Source of the DNA: an uncultured Acetatifactor sp.
Lineage (GTDB): Bacteria > Bacillota > Clostridia > Lachnospirales > Lachnospiraceae
DNA: 9,548 nucleotides
Assembly: GCA_947626405.1 (NCBI GenBank)
Contig: CANQSE010000058.1
Span: forward strand, 1 to 9,548
Direction: 5' to 3'
The position numbers were made by a program, and so were the translations under genes. The notes below the pieces were generated by a model. The model ran no database searches and was not told where the DNA came from. It saw nothing but the letters and a program-made list of their open reading frames with translations. This document shows positions 1 through 6,089 of the stretch, in pieces (within the stretch, counting starts at the first letter, position 1; each line of letters opens with the position of its first letter).

Positions 1-1227
1 CTTATCTCCCTCCATCCCGTCAACGGTTTTAAAGAGCTGTACAAGACAGTCCGCCATAACGGTGTGCCCAAGGTTTGAGGGATGGAATATATCATAGAAA
101 AACTGCGCCTTGCTGAAAACTCTGCCCTGTCCGGGCTTTTTATAAAACTGCTCCACTACGCAGTCCTTTACGCTTACCATGGGAAGGCTGTACGCTTCGC
201 CCACTCTGCCGAGCCGCTCCTGAAGGTTCCAGTCGTCCGTGAACACGGAGAAAAGAAGCACCACCGCCGGCTTTTCGGGGGACTCCCATATGGTGTTCAC
301 AAGGCTGTCATAGCACTCTCCCTTTGTCTCGTCGCCCTCGTCGTTTACAGCGAACTCAACCACCACCAGATCAGGCTTCACCGCTCCGTCGTAGCAGACA
401 TCGCGCTGATAGCGCACTACTCCGAGCTCAGAGGATGTGCCTCCCACTCCGGCCTTTATATAATGTATGTTTTCATCCGTTCCCCTGCCTGCCAGTGCAC
501 AGAAGCCCTGAAACGCCTTGTAGGCATAGCACTGAGTGTTGATCGGGATTGCTCCGGCGCCCTGAGTGATGGAACCGCCGATAAATGCCACGGTCACGTC
601 TTCTCCGGCCTTAGCCTTTTCTATAACCCTCTTAAGGCGCAGGGTATTTCCCGTCTGCATAACTGATTTTTTAAGCATGTCCCTGTATTCCTGACAATCC
701 AGGTCAACAGCGTCGTTTTCCTCCGGATCCGGCACGTCAAACCCGTCCTGCAGGTTAAAGCGCACCGTTACCTTAGCAAGCGTTTCGGCCTTGTCAAATA
801 AGAAGCGTATCTGCCCGGGGACATTGTCGTCGTCCGACCATTCAATATCGGACAGCCTGATAACATTCTCCATGCCGTCAGCCCTCACGGGAAGTTCAAA
901 TATCGTACCGGATCTGTAGGGATCTCTCTTTCCGTACATCTGCATCACAAACTTTACCGTCTCATTAGGATCGTCCGTCTCCACAGCCACGCCGATGGAA
1001 TATACCAGCTTCCGAAAGCCCTCCGCAGTGGTGAGCAGATCCAGGATCTCCTTGTCTTCGATCCCGCCGGTAATCTTTGCAAAACTCACCATACGATAGT
1101 TGTCCAGATAGATCATCTGGGCCCCTCCGCCATCAGGCATCGGCGAGCCTGCCACGTCCTTGTTGCGCATGATAAAAAAACTTTTCCGCTTTTTCTCCGG
1201 ATCCTTCGGAGCCATAGGTCCTGCCAT
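1..1227 (-). CDS. SGNH/GDSL-type hydrolase (probable carbohydrate esterase), C-terminus cut by window edge
   Basis: Open from ATG at 1227 to the window edge, giving 409 codons without a stop; the end of the gene lies outside. The start is preceded by GGAGGG four bases upstream. The C-terminal half carries the SGNH blocks: GGSIT with nucleophile Ser219 (block I), GVGGTSSE around Gly262/Gly263 (block II), FAVND with Asn295 (block III), and DIFHP with Asp379 and His382 (block V). All catalytic residues are therefore present. Residues about 20-200 are beta-rich and lack these motifs; by analogy with CE2-like esterases this may be a jelly-roll carbohydrate-binding domain (inference). There is no signal peptide: the N-terminus is charged and KKRK-containing, so a cytosolic location is likely. 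Family members hydrolyse esters, often acetyl groups on plant glycans, but the substrate cannot be read here. It is transcribed divergently from the ECF gene. Confidence 0.85.
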   Translation of the reverse strand, partial: MAGPMAPKDPEKKRKSFFIMRNKDVAGSPMPDGGGAQMIYLDNYRMVSFAKITGGIEDKEILDLLTTAEGFRKLVYSIGVAVETDDPNETVKFVMQMYGKRDPYRSGTIFELPVRADGMENVIRLSDIEWSDDDNVPGQIRFLFDKAETLAKVTVRFNLQDGFDVPDPEENDAVDLDCQEYRDMLKKSVMQTGNTLRLKRVIEKAKAGEDVTVAFIGGSITQGAGAIPINTQCYAYKAFQGFCALAGRGTDENIHYIKAGVGGTSSELGVVRYQRDVCYDGAVKPDLVVVEFAVNDEGDETKGECYDSLVNTIWESPEKPAVVLLFSVFTDDWNLQERLGRVGEAYSLPMVSVKDCVVEQFYKKPGQGRVFSKAQFFYDIFHPSNLGHTVMADCLVQLFKTVDGMEGDK

Positions 1228-1276
1228 ATTTCCCTCCATTTCCGCCGTTAAAAGGCAAAAAAACTCCATTTTTTCC

Positions 1277-1310
1277 AGTATAGTATATTTTGGAAAGCAT
1301 GACTGCTTAA
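1277..1310 (-). promoter_or_regulatory. Weak candidate promoter for the SGNH hydrolase gene
   Basis: On the minus strand two overlapping TATACT hexamers (1287-1282 and 1282-1277) match the -10 consensus well. The best -35 at 17 bp from the first is TTAAGC (1310-1305), which is poor. The predicted start lies about 45 nt upstream of the ATG at 1227. Only the -10 is persuasive. Confidence 0.35.
1295..1308. promoter_or_regulatory. Short inverted repeat between divergent promoters, possible operator
   Basis: AAGCA-TGAC-TGCTT is a 5-bp-arm inverted repeat covering the -35 regions of both divergent promoter candidates. A regulator bound here could affect both the esterase and the ECF gene. The arms are short, so chance is a real alternative. 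Confidence 0.25.
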
Positions 1311-1325
1311 TCCTTGTGGTATAAT
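1299..1325 (+). promoter_or_regulatory. Candidate extended -10 promoter for the ECF S-component gene
   Basis: A perfect TATAAT at 1320-1325 is preceded by TGG, giving an extended -10 (TGnTATAAT). The best -35 is ATGACT at 1299-1304 with a short 15-bp spacer; the extended -10 would compensate. The predicted transcription start near 1332 leaves a leader of about 160 nt before the ATG at 1491. Confidence 0.55.
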
Positions 1326-1458
1326 ATGCAAAAATTGCTATTTACCCAATGCGCTCACTGATTCTGCGTTTCATACATCGCGAACTGGTCTGGTAAAAAA
1401 GTTTTATTCTGGCACTTTTAATCATTCCACGCCTACTGTATACTGTCTCACATGAAAG

Positions 1459-1483
1459 GCCCGCACAGACGGGCGGAGAGGAG
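1459..1483 (+). promoter_or_regulatory. Hairpin abutting the Shine-Dalgarno site of the ECF gene
   Basis: GCCCG (1459-1463) and CGGGC (1470-1474) can form a 5-bp stem that ends directly against the SD GGAGAGGAG (1475-1483), which is spaced seven bases from the ATG at 1491. An alternative pairing, CCGC (1461-1464) with GCGG (1473-1476), would take in the start of the SD. This could modulate initiation. No known riboswitch consensus was recognised in the leader. Confidence 0.35.
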
Positions 1484-1490
1484 TATTTTT

Positions 1491-2402
1491 ATGGAAAAGA
1501 AAAAAAGCTACGGCCTGCTTGTTGTCGGAGCGATACTGTTGATCGCCGGTATAATCCTGTCGGTGGCAGCATACCACACAAGCTATCAGAAATCTCTTGA
1601 CACAAAGGAAAAAATTGCCGAGATCGACGAGACGATAAAAGCTGTGGAGGATGGAACGGCTCAGGGGGATTTGGACGCTCTGGGCGCAGAGAAGGACACA
1701 CTGTCCGGACAAAAGCTCAGTCAGGAGCGCCCCTACTCATACAGCCTGACTCTTGTGTTCTTTGCGCTTCTTCTCACCGGAAAGGGAATATGCAACGCGA
1801 TATGGGGCGCACGCAAGGCGACACGCAGAGAGAATATACACCGGCTTGCCATGGCGGGACTGCTGGCCGCGCTGTGCTACATAGGCTTCGCCTTCTTTAA
1901 AATCGATATTCCCGTAGGACCCGAGAAAACTTCCTTTCACTTTGGAAACGTCTTCTGCGTCCTGGCTGCGCTTCTGCTTGGCGGATACTGGGGCGGACTG
2001 GCGGGAGCAATCGGAATGACCATAGGCGATATGACTACCGCCTACGTGACAAGCGCGCCAAAGACATTCCTTCTCAAGCTCTGCATCGGTCTGATCGTAG
2101 GCCTGGTGGCACACAAAATATTCAAGCTGAGCCGCAGTCATTCACCAAAATATATCACCGGCGTTACCGTTGCCGCAAGCGTCTGCGGTATGGCCTTTAA
2201 TATAGTGGCTGACCCTCTGGTTGGGTATTTCTATAAGACCTATCTTTTGGGAGTGCCACAGGATATCGCCAAAACCCTGCGCAATATTGCGTTTTTAACT
2301 ACCAGCGTAAACGCCGTGATTGCCGTGGCTGCCGCCGTGATCTTCTATATTGCGCTGCGGCCGGCCCTTCAAAAGGCGGGGCTTTTCCCCTCGGACATAT
2401 GA
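1491..2402 (+). CDS. ECF-type transporter S component (riboflavin-trS/HmpT-like) with N-terminal extension
   Basis: 303-aa membrane protein. The start at 1491 is chosen because GGAGAGGAG lies seven bases upstream; an in-frame ATG at 1452 has no comparable site. Residues about 113-290 resemble the PF07155-type substrate-binding S component of energy-coupling-factor transporters: several hydrophobic helices, a HFGNVFCVLAALLLG segment (150-164), the Gly/Ala-rich GGLAGAIGMTIGD (168-180), and PKTFLLK (190-196). Such proteins capture a vitamin or precursor and work with a shared EcfA/EcfA'/EcfT module, which is not in this window. The substrate cannot be assigned. Unusually, the first ~110 residues add a membrane helix (about 8-28), a charged, probably coiled-coil stretch (about 33-80, KEKIAEIDETIKAVED) and a second hydrophobic segment (about 82-105) ahead of the normal domain. 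The gene appears monocistronic, ending before the 58-bp repeats and terminator. Confidence 0.82.
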   Translation: MEKKKSYGLLVVGAILLIAGIILSVAAYHTSYQKSLDTKEKIAEIDETIKAVEDGTAQGDLDALGAEKDTLSGQKLSQERPYSYSLTLVFFALLLTGKGICNAIWGARKATRRENIHRLAMAGLLAALCYIGFAFFKIDIPVGPEKTSFHFGNVFCVLAALLLGGYWGGLAGAIGMTIGDMTTAYVTSAPKTFLLKLCIGLIVGLVAHKIFKLSRSHSPKYITGVTVAASVCGMAFNIVADPLVGYFYKTYLLGVPQDIAKTLRNIAFLTTSVNAVIAVAAAVIFYIALRPALQKAGLFPSDI

Positions 2403-2425
2403 CATGGCGCATCGCTTGGGATGCG

Positions 2426-2571
2426 GTGGCAACAATTACAGGCCGCGCTCCGCTTAAGAATGGTCCCTCACTTCCGGGAAACAGTGGCAACAATTACGGG
2501 CCGCGCTCCGCTTAAGAATGGTCCCTCACTTCCGGGAAACAGTGGCAACAATTACGGGCCGCGCTCCGCTT
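2426..2571. repeat. 58-bp direct tandem repeat, 2.5 copies
   Basis: The unit begins GTGGCAACAATTAC and ends TTCCGGGAAACA. Copy 1 is 2426-2483, copy 2 is 2484-2541, and a partial third copy (first 30 bp) is 2542-2571. The only difference seen is A at 2440 in copy 1 against G in copies 2 and 3. It lies in the 3' untranslated region of the ECF gene, upstream of the terminator. Near-identity suggests recent duplication. No open frame or cas-type context was seen. Confidence 0.93.
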
Positions 2572-2590
2572 GCTATGCGCGGCGGTAACT
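2550..2590. repeat. Inverted repeat (hairpin) formed by the partial third repeat copy and its flank
   Basis: GCCGCGC (2558-2564) pairs with GCGCGGC (2577-2583) around a 12-nt loop. The stem is extended by AATTAC (2550-2555) against GTAACT (2585-2590) with one mismatch and a small internal loop. The left arm is part of the 58-bp unit and the right arm is unique flank, so the full hairpin exists only at the end of the array. Confidence 0.6.
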
Positions 2591-2592
2591 AC

Positions 2593-2630
2593 AAAACCTC
2601 CCGGGCTTCACAGGAAGCCGGGAGGTTTTT
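2593..2630. terminator. Bidirectional intrinsic terminator between convergent ECF and chemoreceptor genes
   Basis: AAAACCTCCC (2593-2602) plus GGCTTC (2604-2609) pairs with GAAGCC (2614-2619) plus GGGAGGTTTT (2620-2629), with one bulged G at 2603 and a 4-nt loop. A T-run follows on the plus strand and an A-run precedes it, so it can end transcription from both sides. Confidence 0.92.
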
Positions 2631-2670
2631 ATAATTATCTTATACTTATTTGTAAGTGTTTGTAAGTATG

Positions 2671-4377
2671 TCAAATCGTGAACTTCCTCACGTTGCCGTC
2701 AAGCATTTCGCTGATCTCTCCCAATTTGTCCACCGACTTGTCACATTCGTTCACAATCTCGCTCAACTGCTGCATTGTCGCTGACGTCTCCTGAGTGGAT
2801 GCCGCGTTCTCCTGAGAAATCGCCGCAAGGCTCTCAACATTGCCATATACGATATCCTTCGAGTTATTGATATTCTGTATCTCGTCGGCAATACCGTCCA
2901 CAGCGCCCGTCACATTCTGAATTTCCTCATTAAGCCGTCCAAACACTTCCCTTGTCTGATTCAGCTTATCATACTGGCTCTGCATCTCATCCATAACGCT
3001 GTTCATCGCTTCCACGCTGTTATTGGACTTGTCAATAAGCTGACGGACAATATCCTCAATCTGCTCTGCCGACTGCCTTGACTGCTCGGCAAGCTTACGC
3101 ACTTCATCAGCCACAACCGCAAAGCCTTTTCCCTGCTCTCCGGCCCGCGCCGCCTCGATTGAAGCGTTCAGGGACAGGAGGTTGGTCTGTCCGGCGATAT
3201 CAGATATAAGCGCCACGGCGTTGCGGATCTCCATGGCAGACTGATTGGTCTGATTTGTCTGCTCCTGCACGACCCCGATTGAAGCCCTTGTGCTGGTGCT
3301 GATGGTCACAAGCTCCTCAAGGGTCCTGCTCACCTCAAGGTTGGACGCTTCCATCTCTCCCGCGCTCTGCTTCAGGGAGGCGACATTCTGCGACGCTTTG
3401 TCAACCGCGATTCCCATCTCGTTCATCTGACCCGCCACCTCCTGGGTCTCGTTGGCCTGGTTTGTGGCTCCGGTTGCAATCTCCTCAACCGCGGTATTAA
3501 TATTTGTAATGGACTCGTTGATGGACTCAAAGTTCTTCTTGATGCTATCCTTAAACACCGTCAGGGTGTCGGAAGAACCGTGCAGCTCGTTAACGATATC
3601 CGCAAAGCTTTTCATAAGGGTATCGATGGATCTTGCGATAACACCCACCTCGTCCCCGCGTGATTTGATTTTTTCATCCACCTCAAAATTGAGCTTGCCC
3701 TGCGCAACCTCGTTCAGATCCCGCACGGAAACCTGTATGTTCTTTGCGATTCCATTAACAAGAAACGCCGTAAGAACCAGGCACGCTGCCGCAATGGCAA
3801 TCATGAAGATCGCGTTGCTTCTCATCCTTCCTGCATATATCGCATGGGTATCCTTCACCGAAATTCCCGTAAAGAGAATGACCTCACTGCCGTTTCCGTT
3901 GTCAGCGATCACCCTGTATTCTCCGTAATAGGGTTCTCCCTCCACGTCAACGTTCTCCGAGAAATAGCTTCCGTCCGACTTGACCGCCTTATACGCCGCA
4001 TCCGACATCTGCGTCCCAAGTATCCTTTTCCCGTTTGATCCCTTAATGGTGGTGACTCTCCGCGTATTTCCGTAAAAAATGGTGACTTCCACGCCGGACT
4101 CTTTCTGGAAATTGTCAATCAGCGAAGGATCCGCCGTCAGGTTCACATCGCCGCGGTACAGCTCGTCTCCCTGCAGATTGAAAGCCTCCGCGTTCACCTG
4201 GTCGAGTATCTCCTCCATGGCGTAATTGGATGTCGAGAGATGATCCTCCTGCAGCCTGCTGGCCATCAGCCTGCCCACCGAATTGATAGACAGAACCGCA
4301 AAAATCACCAGCAGCAGAATCGGCAGAATAAAACATGCCAGAATCTTTGTTATCAGATTCATTTTTACCTTTTTCAT
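2671..4377 (-). CDS. Methyl-accepting chemotaxis protein with sCache-type sensor domain
   Basis: 568-aa transmembrane chemoreceptor. Residues 11-30 form the first membrane helix. Residues about 35-180 form an extracellular single-Cache-like sensor, with features seen in clostridial sCache_3-type receptors ([11 protein letters not shown] at 67-77, GKRILGTQ at 116-123, [23 protein letters not shown]). The second membrane helix is about 187-210, followed by a HAMP domain (about 211-263) and the cytoplasmic signalling domain. The highly conserved hairpin tip runs from about 392 to 433 and includes [20 protein letters not shown], the contact for CheA/CheW. Glu/Gln-rich helices on either side are likely methylation regions. 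There is no C-terminal CheR-tethering pentapeptide (it ends VRKFTI). The ligand is unknown. ATG at 4377 has GGAGGT nine bases upstream; ATG at 4362 with AAAGG is an alternative. It has its own promoter and terminator. Confidence 0.95.
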   Translation of the reverse strand: MKKVKMNLITKILACFILPILLLVIFAVLSINSVGRLMASRLQEDHLSTSNYAMEEILDQVNAEAFNLQGDELYRGDVNLTADPSLIDNFQKESGVEVTIFYGNTRRVTTIKGSNGKRILGTQMSDAAYKAVKSDGSYFSENVDVEGEPYYGEYRVIADNGNGSEVILFTGISVKDTHAIYAGRMRSNAIFMIAIAAACLVLTAFLVNGIAKNIQVSVRDLNEVAQGKLNFEVDEKIKSRGDEVGVIARSIDTLMKSFADIVNELHGSSDTLTVFKDSIKKNFESINESITNINTAVEEIATGATNQANETQEVAGQMNEMGIAVDKASQNVASLKQSAGEMEASNLEVSRTLEELVTISTSTRASIGVVQEQTNQTNQSAMEIRNAVALISDIAGQTNLLSLNASIEAARAGEQGKGFAVVADEVRKLAEQSRQSAEQIEDIVRQLIDKSNNSVEAMNSVMDEMQSQYDKLNQTREVFGRLNEEIQNVTGAVDGIADEIQNINNSKDIVYGNVESLAAISQENAASTQETSATMQQLSEIVNECDKSVDKLGEISEMLDGNVRKFTI

Positions 4378-4441
4378 TGGTCTTTTACCTCCGCTTCCCT
4401 CATATTTTTATTTATGTTTCCATATTGTTTTTATACCTTCT

Positions 4442-4469
4442 ATTTTACCTTATTTGTAGCGCATGTCAA
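4442..4469 (-). promoter_or_regulatory. Sigma-A-type promoter of the chemoreceptor gene
   Basis: A perfect -35 TTGACA (4469-4464) and -10 TAAAAT (4447-4442) are separated by 16 bp. The transcript would begin near 4435, leaving a leader of about 58 nt. I saw no flagellar/chemotaxis-type sigma-D promoter, so expression may be independent of the motility regulon (inference). Confidence 0.75.
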
Positions 4470-4552
4470 TACGTCAATGCACTTGAGTTTCCGCACTCTT
4501 ATTTACAAAGGCAAAAACCATGACACCTATCTGTCCCATGTAAAAGTACAGG

Positions 4553-5875
4553 TCAATGCTCCATCTTCCAGAAGAAAGCGCTGTATGCAGGCAGCAGTGA
4601 GCCTCCCCCGAAGTCATGCTTTTCGCCCGTGAGCAGATCCACGGCCGTCCCGCACCCTGCGTCAAAATGGGCCGTAAAGTCCTCCCCGTCGGCATTTACT
4701 GCGACCAGGATGCGCTCCCCGTCGGTTTTTCTCTCAAAAATACACTGCCTGTTTGTCAGAAGAATCGAGCGGAAATCCCCGTAGTTCAAAGCTGCGGACT
4801 GTTTTTTTGCTTTTGCAAGGCGGCTTATCCATTCGCACAGATCGTTCCACTCCGGCTTTTCAAAGCATGGGCGAAGCGCGGGATCACCCTGGCTTTTCTC
4901 GGCCCTTTCGCCCCACTCGCTTCCGTAATAGACGCACGGGATTCCCGGCATCCCGAAGGCGACGGCGTAGATAAGCGGAAGGTGCCCTGGATTATTGAGT
5001 ATACTTGCCACCCTGGTCACATCATGGTTATCGACAAAGGACAGCAGGTGCTTTCCCTTATATAATGTCCAGTTCTCCGGTCCGAACTGACGTAAGAGCG
5101 AGTGGATGATCTCAAACATGTTCATGCTGTTAAAGCTGCTGTAGAGCCCCTTATAACATTCATAGTTTGTGACTGAGTGGAGCATGTCGTCGTTCATAAG
5201 CCTGTTGTAATCCCCGTGAAGCATTTCCCCAACCAGGAAGAAATCCTCCTTAAGGCTTCGCGTAAAGCCCCGCAGCCTGCGGATAAAGCCTTCGTCAAGG
5301 CAGTACGCCACGTCCAGCCGCAGCCCGTCGATGTCAAACTCCTCAATCCATCCCCTTACGCTCTCGAGAAGATAATTCACTACGTCCTCGTTACGCAGGT
5401 TAAGCTTCACAAGATCGTAATTTCCTTCCCAGCCCTCGTACCACAATCCGTCGTTGTAAGGCGAGTTCCCGCCGAAGTCTATTCTGCCAAACCAGCTTAC
5501 ATACGGCGAAGCCTCTCTGTTTCTCAGCACATCCATAAAGGGTCCGAACCCCCTGCCGACGTGGTTGAAAACACCGTCAAGCACCACCCTGATTCCGTTT
5601 TCATGGAGCATACGGCAAATCTCCTTAAAGTCCCCGTTGTCTCCCAGCCTGACATCCAGCTTCCTGAAATCCCTGGTGTTATAGCCATGGGTATCTGACT
5701 CAAAAAGCGGAGAGAAATAGACCGCGTCCACCCCCAGCTTTAACATATGCGGGATCCAGTCGGCGACCTTAAGTATACGATGTTCTTTACGTCCGTCGTT
5801 CTCAAAGGGCGCACCGCAGAATCCAAGCGGATAAATCTGATAAAAAACACTTTCATAAGCCCACATTCTTTTCAT
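4553..5875 (-). CDS. GH13-family alpha-amylase-type glycosidase, cytosolic
   Basis: About 440-aa (beta/alpha)8-barrel glycoside hydrolase with all four GH13 regions: DGVFNH (100-105), GLRLDVA with Arg186 and nucleophile Asp188, VGEM with acid/base Glu217, and FVDNHD with Asp285. The catalytic triad is complete. The N-terminal YQIYPLGF and the PGIPCVYYGSEWG segment (310-322) are typical of the family, and a short C-terminal beta domain follows from about 360. It has no signal peptide, so it probably acts on imported maltodextrins or related alpha-glucosides; hydrolase versus transferase specificity cannot be set. The start is ambiguous: AAGGAGG lies only two bases before the ATG at 5875 and eleven before an in-frame ATG at 5866 (MWAYES), which may be the real start. 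No sugar transporter or regulator is adjacent, and no clear terminator separates it from the chemoreceptor promoter. Confidence 0.92.
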   Translation of the reverse strand: MKRMWAYESVFYQIYPLGFCGAPFENDGRKEHRILKVADWIPHMLKLGVDAVYFSPLFESDTHGYNTRDFRKLDVRLGDNGDFKEICRMLHENGIRVVLDGVFNHVGRGFGPFMDVLRNREASPYVSWFGRIDFGGNSPYNDGLWYEGWEGNYDLVKLNLRNEDVVNYLLESVRGWIEEFDIDGLRLDVAYCLDEGFIRRLRGFTRSLKEDFFLVGEMLHGDYNRLMNDDMLHSVTNYECYKGLYSSFNSMNMFEIIHSLLRQFGPENWTLYKGKHLLSFVDNHDVTRVASILNNPGHLPLIYAVAFGMPGIPCVYYGSEWGERAEKSQGDPALRPCFEKPEWNDLCEWISRLAKAKKQSAALNYGDFRSILLTNRQCIFERKTDGERILVAVNADGEDFTAHFDAGCGTAVDLLTGEKHDFGGGSLLPAYSAFFWKMEH

Positions 5876-5957
5876 CCCCTCCTTATATCATATTCTTATA
5901 TTCCTTATATTGACCAAGCCGGTACTACCCTGCCCGATTACATGACAGCAGATCCGA

Positions 5958-5963
5958 ATTATA
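5958..5963 (-). promoter_or_regulatory. Possible -10 element for the amylase gene
   Basis: A perfect TATAAT on the minus strand (5963-5958) lies about 80 nt upstream of the amylase start. No recognisable -35 sits at 16-18 bp, so this is tentative. It is otherwise unexplained within the 214-nt gap between the helicase and the amylase. Confidence 0.3.
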
Positions 5964-6001
5964 TAAGATACCCCTGTCGTTTTCCTTGCCGTTTTGCCCA
6001 A

Positions 6002-6039
6002 AAATCCACCTAATCCACAAAGTTATCCACATATACACA
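6002..6039 (+). promoter_or_regulatory. Cluster of DnaA-box-like 9-mers
   Basis: TTATCCACA at 6023-6031 exactly fits the DnaA-box consensus TTATNCACA. In the same orientation lie TAATCCACA (6011-6019, one mismatch), ATATACACA (6031-6039, one mismatch) and AAATCCACC (6002-6010, two mismatches). The cluster is non-coding, just downstream of the helicase stop and upstream of the amylase. DnaA binding is inferred from the consensus only. Confidence 0.45.
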
Positions 6040-6041
6040 CC

Positions 6042-6082
6042 TGTCATTTTACCATTTCTCTTATGTCATTTCCACCATTTCT
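6042..6082. repeat. Imperfect direct repeat, period about 22 bp
   Basis: TGTCATTT..ACCATTTCT occurs twice (6042-6059 and 6064-6082), with the second copy one base longer between blocks. On the minus strand this reads AGAAATGGT..AAATGACA twice, immediately after the helicase stop codon. Two helical turns of spacing would suit a dimeric DNA-binding protein, but no function is known. Confidence 0.55.
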
Positions 6083-6089
6083 TTATTTT

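Noticed and set aside
82..666. 194-residue plus-strand open frame
   Set aside because: It is antisense to the SGNH hydrolase, whose catalytic blocks lie in this segment on the minus strand. It has no SD and no recognisable domain.
1452..1490. Upstream in-frame ATG for the ECF gene
   Set aside because: There is no Shine-Dalgarno site before it, and it would make the hairpin and the strong SD before 1491 coding.
2426..2571. CRISPR array
   Set aside because: The 58-bp units are directly adjacent with no variable spacers, and no cas genes are present.
4378..4552. Additional small gene between the amylase and the chemoreceptor
   Set aside because: Short open frames here overlap the chemoreceptor promoter or the amylase end and lack SD sites and similarity.
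5866..5890. TATGAT as the amylase -10 element
   Set aside because: A start from it would fall within or after the Shine-Dalgarno site, leaving no usable leader.
6002..6082. Chromosomal replication origin
   Set aside because: The neighbours are not dnaA, dnaN, rpmH or recF as expected for a Firmicute oriC, and only one box is perfect.
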